A DNA stretch of 33,135 nucleotides from Chara braunii (GCA_003427395.1 BFEA01000582.1:340300-373434), one strand, 5' to 3'. Counted from the stretch's first letter, positions 10,776 through 20,215 are shown. A program made the numbers and translations. Notes: generated by a model not told the origin, from the letters alone.

Positions 10776-11090
10776 ACAGATGCCTGTTTCCAGGGCGTTA
10801 GCGCGAAGTTCATGTAAGTTTTTCTTTTTAAGTTCTTTTTTTTGTTCTGTGGATTTATTTTGTTTCTCCGTCCCCGTTTCGTGGTCGTTGAGGCAAGGGC
10901 AATAGGGGCACAAGGAAAACAGTCTCTCAGGTTGCGTGGGAGCATGCCCAACACCCCACTCAGGAAACGACGCGAATATTCATGGTCGTGAGATCTAGAA
11001 TCTCGTGGCTCACGACGCGCGCGTGAGGGTGGGACTGGGGGTTTTAGAGAGAGAAAGAGAGAGAGAGAGAGAGAATGTGAAAGTTGGGAA

Positions 11091-11323
11091 GAGGAGGTCC
11101 AACTCCTCCCAACCTGACAACTGCCCTCCCCGTTTTCAGGGGAGGGCAGAGCAAAAGGTGGGAGTGTTGTTGCATGTAACAACATGCACCTGGTTGAGGT
11201 ATTGACCAAGTGCAGGATAGTTAGAGTTAATTTTATTTCTACGTTACCACCTGATTGGGAGACGTTTCCCCCAGACGTTTCCGGAAGGCGGTTGAGGGGG
11301 AGTTGTCCGGAAAATCGGACAAC
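11091..11323. repeat. Hairpin cluster with four perfect stems
   Basis: Adjacent perfect inverted repeats: GAGGAG/CTCCTC (11091-11096, 11103-11108); CTGCCCTCCCC/GGGGAGGGCAG (11121-11131, 11139-11149); TGTTGTT/AACAACA (11165-11171, 11178-11184); and GTTGTCCG/CGGACAAC (11302-11309, 11316-11323). A (GA)n tract precedes it and an 18-base A run (about 11347-11364) follows. No coding function is visible. Confidence 0.75.
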
Positions 11324-11469
11324 GGTTTTTTTGTCACGTGGAAAGCAAAAAAAAAAAAAAAAAAGTGGGGGGTGTCTGCGCACTGCCAAGGGACCCCCCC
11401 AAAAAAAATTGGGGCCATTCCGAGCAAAAACAAAAAAAAATTAGAAACAGGGTTTGGGGTGTGTGTAGG

Positions 11470-11499
11470 GGTGGGATTGGGTGATTGATTGATAAATTA

Positions 11500-11537
<38 letters not shown>

Positions 11538-12261
11538 CGATTGATTGATTCATTGATTGTTCTATTGATTGAAAAAAAAACGGGGATGGTCGGCAGAGTG
11601 ATCGATTGGCCAATCACTTCGGCCCCTTCCCACTCCTCCTCCTCCTCCTCCTCCTCCACCATGGTCGGGGCGTCCTCCTACTCATTCTCCTCCCCATCCT
11701 CGTCGTCTTTCCTCCTGCACCTCCTCCCTCGCTGCCACCGCCGCTGTCGTCGCCTCTTCCTCCTTCACCCGTGTCGGGGCCTCCTCGTCGTCCTCCTCCG
11801 CCTCCTCCTCCTCCTTCTTCGTCGTGATCCTCCTCTTCGTCTTTCTCCTCGTTCTTCTCTATCGCCACGATCTCCTCCTCCCCCGCTTCCTCTTCTTCCT
11901 CCTCGTCCCGCCAATCCCTGTCCCATCGTCATCTCCTCCTCCACCATCGTCGGGCTCACTTCCTCCCCCGCTGCCACCGCCGCCGTCGCCGCCTTCTCCT
12001 CCTTCACCCCCGTCAGGGGCCTCCTCCTCCTCCTTATTCGTCGTTGTCCTCCTCCTCCTCCTCCTCTGTCTTTCTCGTCGTCGTTCTTCATCGCCACGCC
12101 CTCCCTCTCCCCCGCTTCTTCTTCTTCCTCCTCGTCACGCCAATCCCTGTCCCCCTACTCGTCGTTCTCCTCCCCATCCTCACCGAATCGATAACGCCTC
12201 CTCATCCGTTGCTGTTTTTTTTAATTTTTTTAATTCGATTTTTTTTTTTTTTTTTTAATCT
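11470..12261. repeat. Compound repeat: (TGAT)n followed by two ~235-bp CCT-rich modules
   Basis: (TGAT)n at about 11480-11570 leads through an A run and a CGGGG...GGCCCC linker into pyrimidine-rich sequence. This is not a plain (CCT)n microsatellite. The word CTGCCACCGCCGC occurs at 11732 and 11971, and CGCCAATCCCTGTCCC at 11909 and 12138, giving a module of about 235 bp repeated in tandem. Both words recur at 22837 and 23389. Long serine-, leucine- or arginine-rich open frames here are artefacts of the low complexity. Confidence 0.85.
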
Positions 12262-12281
12262 GATCAATCAACCAATCAATT

Positions 12282-12350
<69 letters not shown>

Positions 12351-12441
12351 ATCGAAGGTCCCATCGAATCAATTGATTCGATAGGATCTTGACATATGAC
12401 ATATCAAGATCCTATCGAATCAATCGATTCGATGGGATCTT

Positions 12442-12471
<30 letters not shown>
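12262..12471. repeat. Large near-perfect palindrome flanked by (ATCA)n and (TGAT)n
   Basis: (ATCA)n runs from 12262 to 12349. Then come two arms of about 45 bases, 12350-12392 and 12402-12446, which are reverse complements apart from a few bases. (TGAT)n then closes the figure to 12471. The centre reads GACATATGACATATC. The whole 210 bp can extrude as a cruciform. It joins the end of one CCT module array to the start of another, whose linker and CCT run follow at 12472-12595. Confidence 0.93.
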
Positions 12472-12473
<2 letters not shown>

Positions 12474-12595
12474 AAAAAAGCGGGGAGAGTGGGCGGAGTA
12501 ATCGAGTGACCAACCAATTCGGCCCCCTCCCACTCCTCCTCCTCCTCCTCCTCCTCCTCCTCCTCTCCCTCCAACATCGTCGGGGCCTCCGCAAC
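12472..12595. repeat. Start of a third CCT-rich module, truncated
   Basis: After the (TGAT)n comes the same A run, CGGGG linker, GGCCCC and CCCACTCC(TCC)n order as at 11570-11660, in the same orientation. It ends abruptly after CGTCGGGGCCTCC at about 12593, where unrelated sequence begins. This marks the right end of the compound element. Confidence 0.75.
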
Positions 12596-12789
12596 AGAAA
12601 ATTTGTGGCAAATTTTGAAGCAGAATGAACACATGTGGACACCATATTTCAACCGTTGGAACTGTGTTTATAAACTGTTTTGCGGGGGGGGGGGTCATGT
12701 GTTCTACCAAAAGTCAAGGAAACCAACGTTGACCAATTATTGGAAAAACTAAAACTGGTGTGTTCATCTGTTGGTCCAGCTGTTGAAAG

Positions 12790-12915
12790 GATGTTGGTCC
12801 AATTGTTGAACAATTGTAGAAAACTTGTTGAAAAGTTGTTAAAGAGTTGTTGACACCTTGTTGAAATGTGTTGAAAACTTGTTGAACTGTGTTGAAAACT
12901 TGTTGAAACGTGTTC
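12790..12915. repeat. Short-period TTGTTGAAA minisatellite
   Basis: The motif TTGTTGAAA or a close variant recurs about ten times. The best-ordered part has a ~20-bp unit of TGTTGAAAACTTGTTGAA type repeated between about 12868 and 12912. The rest of 12596-13090 shows no recognisable gene. Confidence 0.7.
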
Positions 12916-13099
12916 ACCTTTCGTACAAACCGCGTTTTGTATTGGCGGAAAAATCGTTTTTTTTTGCTCATGTCGTGGGTTTTCACGGTTTGTTCCCGTC
13001 CTTTTCTCCTGCTGGACGATACGGTATGCACTTTCACAAATGTCAAGCGCTGGGTCTTCTGGCGGACCTGGCATGCAACGACAGCAATGACTGAATATA

Positions 13100-13109
13100 G
13101 AGAGAGATT

Positions 13110-13166
<57 letters not shown>
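13100..13166. repeat. (AG)n microsatellite
   Basis: An AG dinucleotide run of more than 25 copies, directly next to the 168-bp tandem array. Confidence 0.97.
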
Positions 13167-13171
<5 letters not shown>

Positions 13172-13175
13172 CAGG

Positions 13176-13660
13176 GTTCACTACTGCGTGACACAAAATC
13201 ACCAACATGGCAGTGCGAGAGAGAAAGTGTCACGCAGTAGCCAACCGTTGTTTTCTGTTGGTGCCGGATGGCGGTATTTCATTCTGCTGATGGACACGTG
13301 AGGGAGCCTCGATTACATGCCGAGCTGCCAGGCTACAAGCTCGGTTCACTACTGCGAGCCAAAAATTTACCAACATGGATGTGTTTGAGAGAGAATGGCA
13401 CGAAGTAGCCAACCGTCCTTTTCGAGTCCGTAGGATTGTTGTGCTTTATTCTATATGTGGCGACACGTGTGGAAGCCTCAGTTAAATCGTGAGCTGCCCT
13501 GCAACAAACACGGTTCACCACTGAGTAACAAAATTTTAGCAACATGTGAGCATGATAAAGATAGTGGCATGCACCACCCAACCTTGCATTGAGGACAACC
13601 ACGGTTGCTGTTTTTTTCATAACATAGTCGCTCTAGGACCAATCGCACAAAGATGACCAT
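13176..13660. repeat. Satellite-like tandem repeat, three ~168-bp copies
   Basis: Copies begin with GTTCAC at 13176, 13344 and 13513, periods of 168 and 169 bp. They share GTTCACTACTG, CCAACATG, AGTAGCCAACC and GAGCTGCC at matching places. Copy 1 carries a perfect 14-bp inverted repeat (13181-13194 with 13227-13240) near its start. Copy 2 keeps most of it and copy 3 has largely lost it. The copies are well diverged and the third is incomplete. Monomers of about 170 bp are common for satellites. Confidence 0.85.
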
Positions 13661-13753
13661 TAGAAGGGATTGTACAATTGTGTGTCATAAATAACAGATC
13701 ATGTGTTGTTAAGTAATTGTTCGAAGCACACGGTTCAATGTCTTCATCTCCCC

Positions 13754-13754
<1 letters not shown>

Positions 13755-13785
<31 letters not shown>

Positions 13786-13855
13786 NTCTCTCTCTCTCTC
13801 TCTCTCTATCTATATCTCTCCCTCTATCTCTCCGTCTCTTTCTCTCTCTCTCTAG
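13755..13855. repeat. (TC)n microsatellite with an ambiguous base
   Basis: A CT/TC run interrupted by a single N and by TATC variants. It is the complement type of the (AG)n tract at 13100. Confidence 0.95.
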
Positions 13856-14031
13856 CATGCAATGACTGTGACCTCAGGTAATGAACCTTCGGATTCAAAG
13901 ATTCCATAATCAACATCTGATGCACACTATTGTGTTCACCACCTCCCCCCCCTCCCCCCGACACCCCGCCCCCCGNTGTTTAAGGTCTGGCCCACAGACT
14001 TTCTGTATCCCTCTCCTCGTCTCTGCTTCTC

Positions 14032-14874
14032 TCATGCAGAGGTGCAATGAACTCCAGGTCGAAATCGTCCTTCTGTAATTGTTGTGTTATGTGGCCCACT
14101 CCTGTGGACAGAGGGCACGCCAACTCGAAATAGCGCAGCAGCCTTCTCAGCAACAGATAAGGCACGGTCCAGCTTGAAGATCGAAAAACTCATGACTGTA
14201 TCGCGGTTGNGGAGAGATAATGCGATGTCCTGCTTTATAGAGATCAATTTTTCTATCTGCTCTGCCTCTCTGCTGGTCTTTGCTGCCTGGTCCATTTCAC
14301 ATTGCAGAACCATCTCCGCAAAAGCCAGTTGCTGCAGGGTCATGCCAAGGTTCACGCCATCCCTCCTCATCTGGAAAACCTTGGTGAGTGTCGTCTTGAA
14401 CGTTGGAGCACCCCAAGGATTGTCGCCGCTCCGTCTTCACGTTTTGTTCTCCTTCATCTCTGCTCGCATCTTGTTGCGAGTAGGGAGCTGAAAATCTGTT
14501 TGCTACGATCATTCAAGCGGAATCCCTTTTTCAGCCCAGAACGAATGTTTCAGTTGCCATGTTATCTCTCCACGCACAGTTGTCATCATTCTGTTGCACT
14601 CCCCTATGACTTCTCGAATCCCGCACTCCGCTACGTGTGATCGCAGCCCTTTCTCCGCGTTCTCCCCTATTAGTTTGGCCGTTGTTTGCCGCGCCGTGAA
14701 AAATTCATCCTATGTCGGGTACAAAGTTGTGTCCTTTGCTGCTGAGAACGCAAAGGCTTTGGCGACCGACCGGAACAACTTGTCCTTCATTTCCTTCGAG
14801 AATACGCTGCTCTTGATTGGCTTATTGTTGTCCTCCCCTGCTCGCGCACACTTTTCTTTGCGGGTTCGTGCCAT
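14032..14874 (-). pseudogene. Unrecognised minus-strand coding remnant with coiled-coil-like segment
   Basis: One reading frame runs from an ATG at 14874 (just after an acceptor-like CCAGCAG) to 14032. It is interrupted only by TAG (14710-14712), TGA (14509-14511), a TAG shortly after, and TGA (14437-14439). The first part begins MARTRKEKCARAG and continues with SVFSKEMKDKLFRSVAKAF. A middle part includes VAECGIREVIGECNRMM. After the stops comes an Ala-, Glu- and Gln-rich helical segment including GMTLQQLAFAEMVLQCEMDQ. I cannot name the family. The stops may lie in an unrecognised intron (14437-14511) apart from the first, or the gene is dead. MARTRK looks like the H3 tail start, but the rest is not H3. 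Confidence 0.4.
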
Positions 14875-15067
14875 CTGCTGGAAAACACACATTACAACGC
14901 ACAAAATAATATTAAGAACTCANCATTTNGCACNTGCGAAATTCNACAGCCCGTTTCAACTNTTCGTTCATCACAGCGACATCCTCGCATTAAGGAAATG
15001 CCATCACTTTGCGCCGTTACCACGTAATCGTTGTGCAAGGGGAGCAACTACAACACATTGTGNTTAC

Positions 15068-15388
15068 CTTTCTGAACTGTGTTGTCGTACCTCACTACTT
15101 GTCTGTCGATCGGGGGCGCGTCNGCTGCGCTCCCCTCGCCGCCACGTTCGGGTTCCCTCTCGTCTTCGTCTGCCCCGTCACCGCCCTCGTCCTGCGCTGT
15201 GTCATCACTGCTCCTCCCGTCCTCGTNATCAGCCTCGTGAGTGTNGTGAGAATGTCCTTCAAGCAGTCTCCGGACATCTCTGTCTCATCCGCCCCCCTCC
15301 CGTCTTCATCTCCCTCTTCTTCATCCGCGTTTCGCTCTGTGTTGTCACTGCTCCGCTTTTCCTCTTCATCGCCGTCGTCTGCATCCAT
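15068..15388 (-). CDS. Acidic exon-like segment, product unknown (frame uncertain because of N bases)
   Basis: Minus-strand reading from the ATG at 15388 gives MDADDGDEEEKRSSDN and further Asp/Glu-rich sequence. Near two N bases (about 15227-15245) the acidic reading moves to another frame and continues with DEGGDGADEDEREPERGG and PPIDRQVVRYDN. A donor-like AAAG|GTAA lies at 15067-15068. The 193 bases that follow have an acceptor-like end before 14874. It could be the exon upstream of the 14032-14874 remnant, but the phases do not join cleanly. The frame change is probably linked to the ambiguous bases. Confidence 0.35.
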
Positions 15389-16046
15389 AACAAAAAGGTT
15401 TAGATAACTAAGCTATAATAGAAAATACAAGGGTGACCACGTTTGTGTGGTTCCACGCCAAGTGCCCACACATTCACCTATCACCGAAGGGGCATACGTG
15501 CATATCTATGTACATGGATTTATTTATTTAGGCCACAAATGGGTGGAGGACAATAAGCAACTTACCTAAAGTAGTGACTTCCTACCTGNGGAATAACGGT
15601 GACAGAGTTTACTNACCTTCTTGCGTTCAATTATTCTTTTGCATAAGTTGTCTATCATTTGAGGGTGTGTTGCAAGCACCTCCCCCTCTGATGCGTTTCT
15701 TTTCGCTTCCGTTGCTTGTTCTCTCAGGAAATTGTGACATCTCTGTCTCATCCACCCTCCTCCCGTCTCCATCTCTCTTTTTTTCATCCTCGTCTCACTC
15801 TGTGTTGTCGCTGCTCCGCTCTTCATCGCCCTCGTCTGCATCCATAACAAAAAGGTTTAGATAGTCAACATATAATAGAAAATGCAANGGTAACCACTAT
15901 TGTNTGGTTCANCGCCAAATGCGCACACATCCGGCTATCGCCGAAGCGGCATACTTGCACATATATATACATGCATGTATTTATTTAGGTCACAAAAGGG
16001 TGGAGGGCAAGAAGCAACTGACCTAAAACCGAGGACTTCACTAGCA
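15275..16046. repeat. Tandem duplication, ~460-bp period
   Basis: 15275-15590 and 15738-16046 match along their length. Shared blocks include CATCTCTGTCTCATCC, CTGCATCCATAACAAAAAGG and GGTGGAGG-CAA-AAGCAACT. The duplicated segment holds the start of the acidic exon and donor-like sites on the minus strand (TTTAG|GTAAGTTGC in one copy, TTTTAG|GTCAGTTGC in the other). The second copy has a TGA in the acidic frame after DEERSSDNTE. Confidence 0.9.
15617..15852 (-). CDS. Duplicated exon-like segment ending in a splice donor; product unknown
   Basis: On the minus strand a frame open through 15852-15617 ends in HPQMIDNLCKRIIERKK followed directly by GTNAGT, a donor consensus apart from the N. The first part is the duplicate of the acidic exon but read in a different phase. 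Which phase is used cannot be decided. The C-terminal part, with its mixed charged and hydrophobic composition, looks like true coding sequence. It lies between the H3-like exon and the 14032-15388 remnant, all on the same strand. Confidence 0.3.
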
Positions 16047-16145
16047 AGAAAGCCCCGACTCCATGCTCCAAAGATCCGAAAAGCCTAGAGAACGTGTGAT
16101 GGGTGACACTTCTTTCCTCTTCGTTGATCCTGCTCTGTTGCCATC

Positions 16146-16519
16146 TCAACTAACTTGTCTGGCCTCCATCGGTTGATGTTTTTTCTCATTTATAGCNTTT
16201 TCGTCCAGCATACCTTGATATTTCTNAACCCAACGAGGCTTCGACAACCTATCAACGAGTCTCATGTCCTTAAGTTGGATCGTAACCCTCCTCGAATCGA
16301 TGGCCACCTCGTTTGTGTTCTCAAAATTGGTGACCAGATATGCTTCGGCAGCCTCCATCAAAGGACGTACAACAGTCATGTGAAACCGGACACCTTTCTC
16401 TGGAGCGATGTCTTTCTTCACAACCTCACGCATGAGCCGCATGAATGATCTGAAAGCCAAACAACGGTCAGTTGATTGTTGCAACTTTCTAATTTCTGTC
16501 AAAGCTACGTTATTCTCTG
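16146..16519 (-). CDS. Divergent histone H3 exon, candidate centromeric H3 (CENH3-like)
   Basis: H3 pairs with H4 in the nucleosome core; CENH3 is the variant that marks centromeres. On the minus strand a polypyrimidine tract and CAG acceptor (next to 16520) lead into VALTEIRKLQQST, aligning with the H3 alpha-N helix. Over its first 28 residues I count 14 identities with canonical H3 without gaps. Alpha-2 has EAAEAYLV exactly as in H3, then a NFENTN block. L2/alpha-3 follow as RRVTIQLKDMRLVDRL. Loop 1 (about KDIAPEKGV) is three residues longer than in canonical H3, as in CENH3s. The fold is followed by SKPRW (Trp codon 16230-16232), recalling plant CENH3 ends in R-P-W, but here a 27-residue tail continues to TGA at 16146-16148. 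Two codons contain N. The N-terminal tail exon is not seen and may lie beyond the gap. I am sure of H3 homology and only moderately sure of CENH3. Confidence 0.82.
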
Positions 16520-16598
16520 CTGGAGGGAGAGAGTGAGAGAGACAGAGACAAAGAAAAGAAATAAGGTGGAGAGAAAGACAGAGGGGGCGCGCGCGCGC

Positions 16599-16696
<98 letters not shown>

Positions 16697-17526
16697 NNNN
16701 NNNNNNNNNNNNNNNNNNNNNNNNNNNNNNNNNNNNNNNNNNNNNNNNNNNNNNNNNNNNNNNNNNNNNNNNNNNNNNNNNNNNNNNNNNNNNNNNNNNN
16801 NNNNNNNNNNNNNNNNNNNNNNNNNNNNNNNNNNNNNNNNNNNNNNNNNNNNNNNNNNNNNNNNNNNNNNNNNNNNNNNNNNNNNNNNNNNNNNNNNNNN
16901 NNNNNNNNNNNNNNNNNNNNNNNNNNNNNNNNNNNNNNNNNNNNNNNNNNNNNNNNNNNNNNNNNNNNNNNNNNNNNNNNNNNNNNNNNNNNNNNNNNNN
17001 NNNNNNNNNNNNNNNNNNNNNNNNNNNNNNNNNNNNNNNNNNNNNNNNNNNNNNNNNNNNNNNNNNNNNNNNNNNNNNNNNNNNNNNNNNNNNNNNNNNN
17101 NNNNNNNNNNNNNNNNNNNNNNNNNNNNNNNNNNNNNNNNNNNNNNNNNNNNNNNNNNNNNNNNNNNNNNNNNNNNNNNNNNNNNNNNNNNNNNNNNNNN
17201 NNNNNNNNNNNNNNNNNNNNNNNNNNNNNNNNNNNNNNNNNNNNNNNNNNNNNNNNNNNNNNNNNNNNNNNNNNNNNNNNNNNNNNNNNNNNNNNNNNNN
17301 NNNNNNNNNNNNNNNNNNNNNNNNNNNNNNNNNNNNNNNNNNNNNNNNNNNNNNNNNNNNNNNNNNNNNNNNNNNNNNNNNNNNNNNNNNNNNNNNNNNN
17401 NNNNNNNNNNNNNNNNNNNNNNNNNNNNNNNNNNNNNNNNNNNNNNNNNNNNNNNNNNNNNNNNNNNNNNNNNNNNNNNNNNNNNNNNNNNNNNNNNNNN
17501 NNNNNNNNNNNNNNNNNNNNNNNNNN

Positions 17527-17575
<49 letters not shown>
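16520..17575 (-). other. Intron-like tract of the H3 gene: (GATA)n, 830-base gap, (TC)n
   Basis: Upstream of the H3 exon on the minus strand, the plus-strand sequence is GA-rich (16526-16590), CG-alternating (16587-16599), (GATA)n (about 16600-16696), N (16697-17526) and (TC)n (17527-17574). The repeats probably caused the assembly gap. The gap size is likely nominal. Long frames drawn across it are not real. Confidence 0.8.
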
Positions 17576-17577
<2 letters not shown>

Positions 17578-17681
17578 TGCGCGCTCGCGCACTCGCTCGT
17601 TTTGTCTCTCTCACAATCTGATCCGACAACGAAATGTGGATGTGTGCTAGTTTGAAGGTTGTCAGAAAGAAGACAATGACA

Positions 17682-17682
<1 letters not shown>

Positions 17683-17712
<30 letters not shown>

Positions 17713-17757
17713 AGAAGAAGAAGAAGAAGAAGAAGAAGAAGAAGAAGAAGAAGAAGA
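17683..17757. repeat. (GAC)n-(GAA)n compound microsatellite
   Basis: (ACG)n changes at about 17711 into (GAA)n. It lies in purine-rich sequence 17650-17900 with no supported gene. Confidence 0.95.
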
Positions 17758-17899
17758 CAAAGAAGAAGGACAGGAAGGGAATACGAGAGCAAGGCGAGTG
17801 AAAAAGGAGGTATGACGAACTTCCGAAATTAAGTAAAGACAATTCAAAGTCGGAGTGAAGGGGAGAGAGTGAGAATTTCCAATTCAAGTAAGGGAATGA

Positions 17900-18560
17900 G
17901 AGGAGATTTTCAAAGGATGGTGTAGGTTATATAGAAAAGCAGAATTCGTAGCGGTCACGAATTTGGAATAAAATTCTGAAATTATTTGGTCCTAAATTCA
18001 TAATTACTAAAGAAATTTAAACAGAAGTCACCGAATTTCAAAATATTCATAAGACTTTCGAAAAGTTCAAGGAGGTGATAGAAGAGGTAGAGGTGAGTTC
18101 ACTGAAAAATTTTGAAGTAAAATGAAAAATTTCTTGACTTATTTTCGGAATTAGAAGAATTTCAAAGGTAATATGAAATAAGAATACAAAACTAATTCCT
18201 AAATTAAAAATTTACGATGAGATTTCATAAAAAATTAGTGAAAGCCAAGTAAAGTAGGTTGGAAGAAATTTCAGCATATCTAGGTGAAATCAGGAAAATT
18301 TCTCAACGTGTTACAAGATTAAGATGAATTTGAAAGACATTTCTAAATAATTTCAAAGGAATTTCAAAAGAATTGCAGAATTTCGTAATGTTACGGGGGG
18401 GCAGACAACATAAATTGATTCGACTTCAGATGAATAAAATTTAATAAATTCCAAAATTTATTTCACGAATTTCTGAAATGGAATTGAATTTTGAAATTAA
18501 ATAATGAAAGGAATCTGATAAAATAAAGAAATTCGCATTACTTTTGAATCAAAATGTCGG
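17900..18560. other. AT-rich stretch dense in AATTTC/GAAATT words; no gene
   Basis: Between about 17940 and 18550 the words AATTTC, GAATTT and AAATTT recur dozens of times at irregular spacing, with no open frame of note. It may be an intron, an old tandem repeat or a matrix-attachment type AT region. Nothing decides between these. Confidence 0.5.
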
Positions 18561-18852
18561 AATTAATCCCATTTGCGGTGTTGGTGGAGGAAAGGATGAA
18601 GATTAATCCTGTCGAATTCGTTCGAAATTCCGAACGGCAGAATGGGCGGCATTGTCAAACACGCGCAAGAAGGAAAGATGCACGCCACGCATAGTAGAAA
18701 TTTTAGATGATACGACCAGTTACGTGGGAGGGTGGAGAAGAGAAGGGGGGTTGGAGAGGAGATAAAAGAAAAGGAAAAAGATGAGATCTTTGAGAGAGAT
18801 CGGCGAGAGGAAGGGAGGAGAATCTCATTGAGAGAACGTCTCTCACACACGC

Positions 18853-19010
18853 ATTCCATCGATAGGACAAGCAAACTCGGAATGAATCTTCTGTTGAAAC
18901 GGGGAGATATACACTGTCACTTCTTGATTTGCTCATTCTATCGATCCAAGTGACGTGCAGCGAGGCTCGGGTTGGAGACTTAGCAGTTGGCCAAGGCTCG
19001 AGACTTATCG

Positions 19011-19043
<33 letters not shown>

Positions 19044-19290
19044 TATAGATGTAGTAATGAATATACCCACATTTTAACAATAAATTCATTCATTTTATTT
19101 TTATTTACTTATGTATTTGTTTTTATTTATTTTTTTCTATTTTATTTATCCTATCGACGTGCCAAGAGGTAAGCCGCGAGATTGAATGCTTATCGGTTCT
19201 CTCTTCGTCGTCGCCGACGTCACGGTTGTCGGCCTTTGTCGTCAGTCCTCGTCATCGTCGTTGTCATCAACTTGACACTCAGGTAAGTAT
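18853..19290. repeat. Diverged ~0.8-kb tandem unit, copy A
   Basis: It shares order and wording with 19630-20180. Shared parts are ATTCCATCGATAGGA, GAATCTT..GTTGAAACG, TTGATTTGCTCATTCT, GGAGACTTATCGTCTC, (CA)n, an AT-rich TTTATTT block, CCTATCG-YGT-CCA-GAGGTAAGC, and a final TCAGGTAAGT. It begins with an internal inverted repeat, 18858-18875 with 18928-18945 (15 of 18 paired). Several parts look like 5' splice sites but no coding frame accompanies them. Confidence 0.85.
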
Positions 19291-19445
19291 TTATTTTCCT
19301 CCTTTATCCTTCTCCTTCTTCTCCTCCTCTTTTCCTTCTTCTTCTCTCTTTCTTTCTTTCTCCTTCTCCTCCTCCTTCTTCTTCCTCTAAATGGTAAGGT
19401 TCAATGAATTTTTCCACGGCATTTCCAGTGGCAACCCGCCGAGAT

Positions 19446-19590
19446 CACCGCGATCCAACACTTCACCGAATCATTCAATCGGTAGGGGCAACGGAGGTGT
19501 GTACAAAGGGCGGGAACGTAATCAGTACGGGATGATGATTCGCTCTTACTAAGCATTCTTCGTCACCGCGATCTAACACTTCACCAGGTA
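19446..19590. repeat. Short direct repeat CACCGCGATC-AACACTTCACC
   Basis: The word occurs at about 19447-19467 and again at about 19565-19586, the second followed by AGGTAAGAG, a donor-like site. The 120-bp spacing and the match suggest a local duplication between the two larger units. Confidence 0.7.
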
Positions 19591-19629
19591 AGAGCCCCCC
19601 CCCTCTCACACACACACACACACACACAC

Positions 19630-20180
19630 ATTCCATCGATAGGATGAGCAAAAACGGAACGAATCTTTCGTTGAAACGTGGAAATATACACTTTCCTTCT
19701 TTGATTTGCTCATTCTCTCGATCCAAGTTGCGCGTGGCGAGCCGTGGGTTGAAGAGTTGCTGACCAAGGTTGGAGACTTATCGTCTCCTCTCTCTCACTC
19801 TCATACGTACTCACTCACACACAAATACACACACACACATACACGTGCATGGAGTTGTGAATATGTCCACATTCTAGCGGTAGATTCATTCTACTTATTT
19901 TTATTTATTTATTTATTTATTTTTATTTATTTATTATATTTGATCCATCCTATCGGTGTACCAGGAGGTAAGCTGCAAGATAAAAAACTTACCTCTTCTC
20001 TTTCTTCCCGCTGTCGTCGTCAGCCCGTCGTCATCGTCAGCCCGTCGTCGTCGTCAGCCGTCATCGCAGGTGCATCGCCCTCCCCGATTCTTCATGACGA
20101 TCCGTCCGGTGTGCAGCATACCACGACCACGGCACGGGACACTACGGGCACAAGCTTGCGAGCTAGGCGGACATCAGGTA
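19630..20180. repeat. Diverged ~0.8-kb tandem unit, copy B
   Basis: Second copy of the unit at 18853, starting 777 bases later. Its internal inverted repeat (19635-19652 with 19705-19722) is kept with 15 of 18 positions paired and with some changes on one arm only. It ends in ATCAGGTAAGTCG before a long (TTC)n tract. The copies differ by indels, mainly in the AT-rich and CGTC-rich parts. Confidence 0.85.
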
Positions 20181-20215
20181 AGTCGCCCTTCGTCTCTCTC
20201 TTTCTCCCCCCCTTT

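Noticed and set aside
11529-12258. Long Ser/Pro/Leu- and Arg-rich open frames on both strands
   Set aside because: They translate CCT/GGA-rich repeat in several phases at once; openness comes from the lack of stop codons in such DNA.
12262-12350. CRISPR-like array
   Set aside because: It is a 4-base microsatellite without spacers, in a eukaryotic context.
16146-17792. 548-codon frame joining the H3 fold to a Tyr-Leu-Ser-Ile repeat and X residues
   Set aside because: The upstream part is (GATA)n plus the N gap. Only the part after the acceptor near 16520 is coding.
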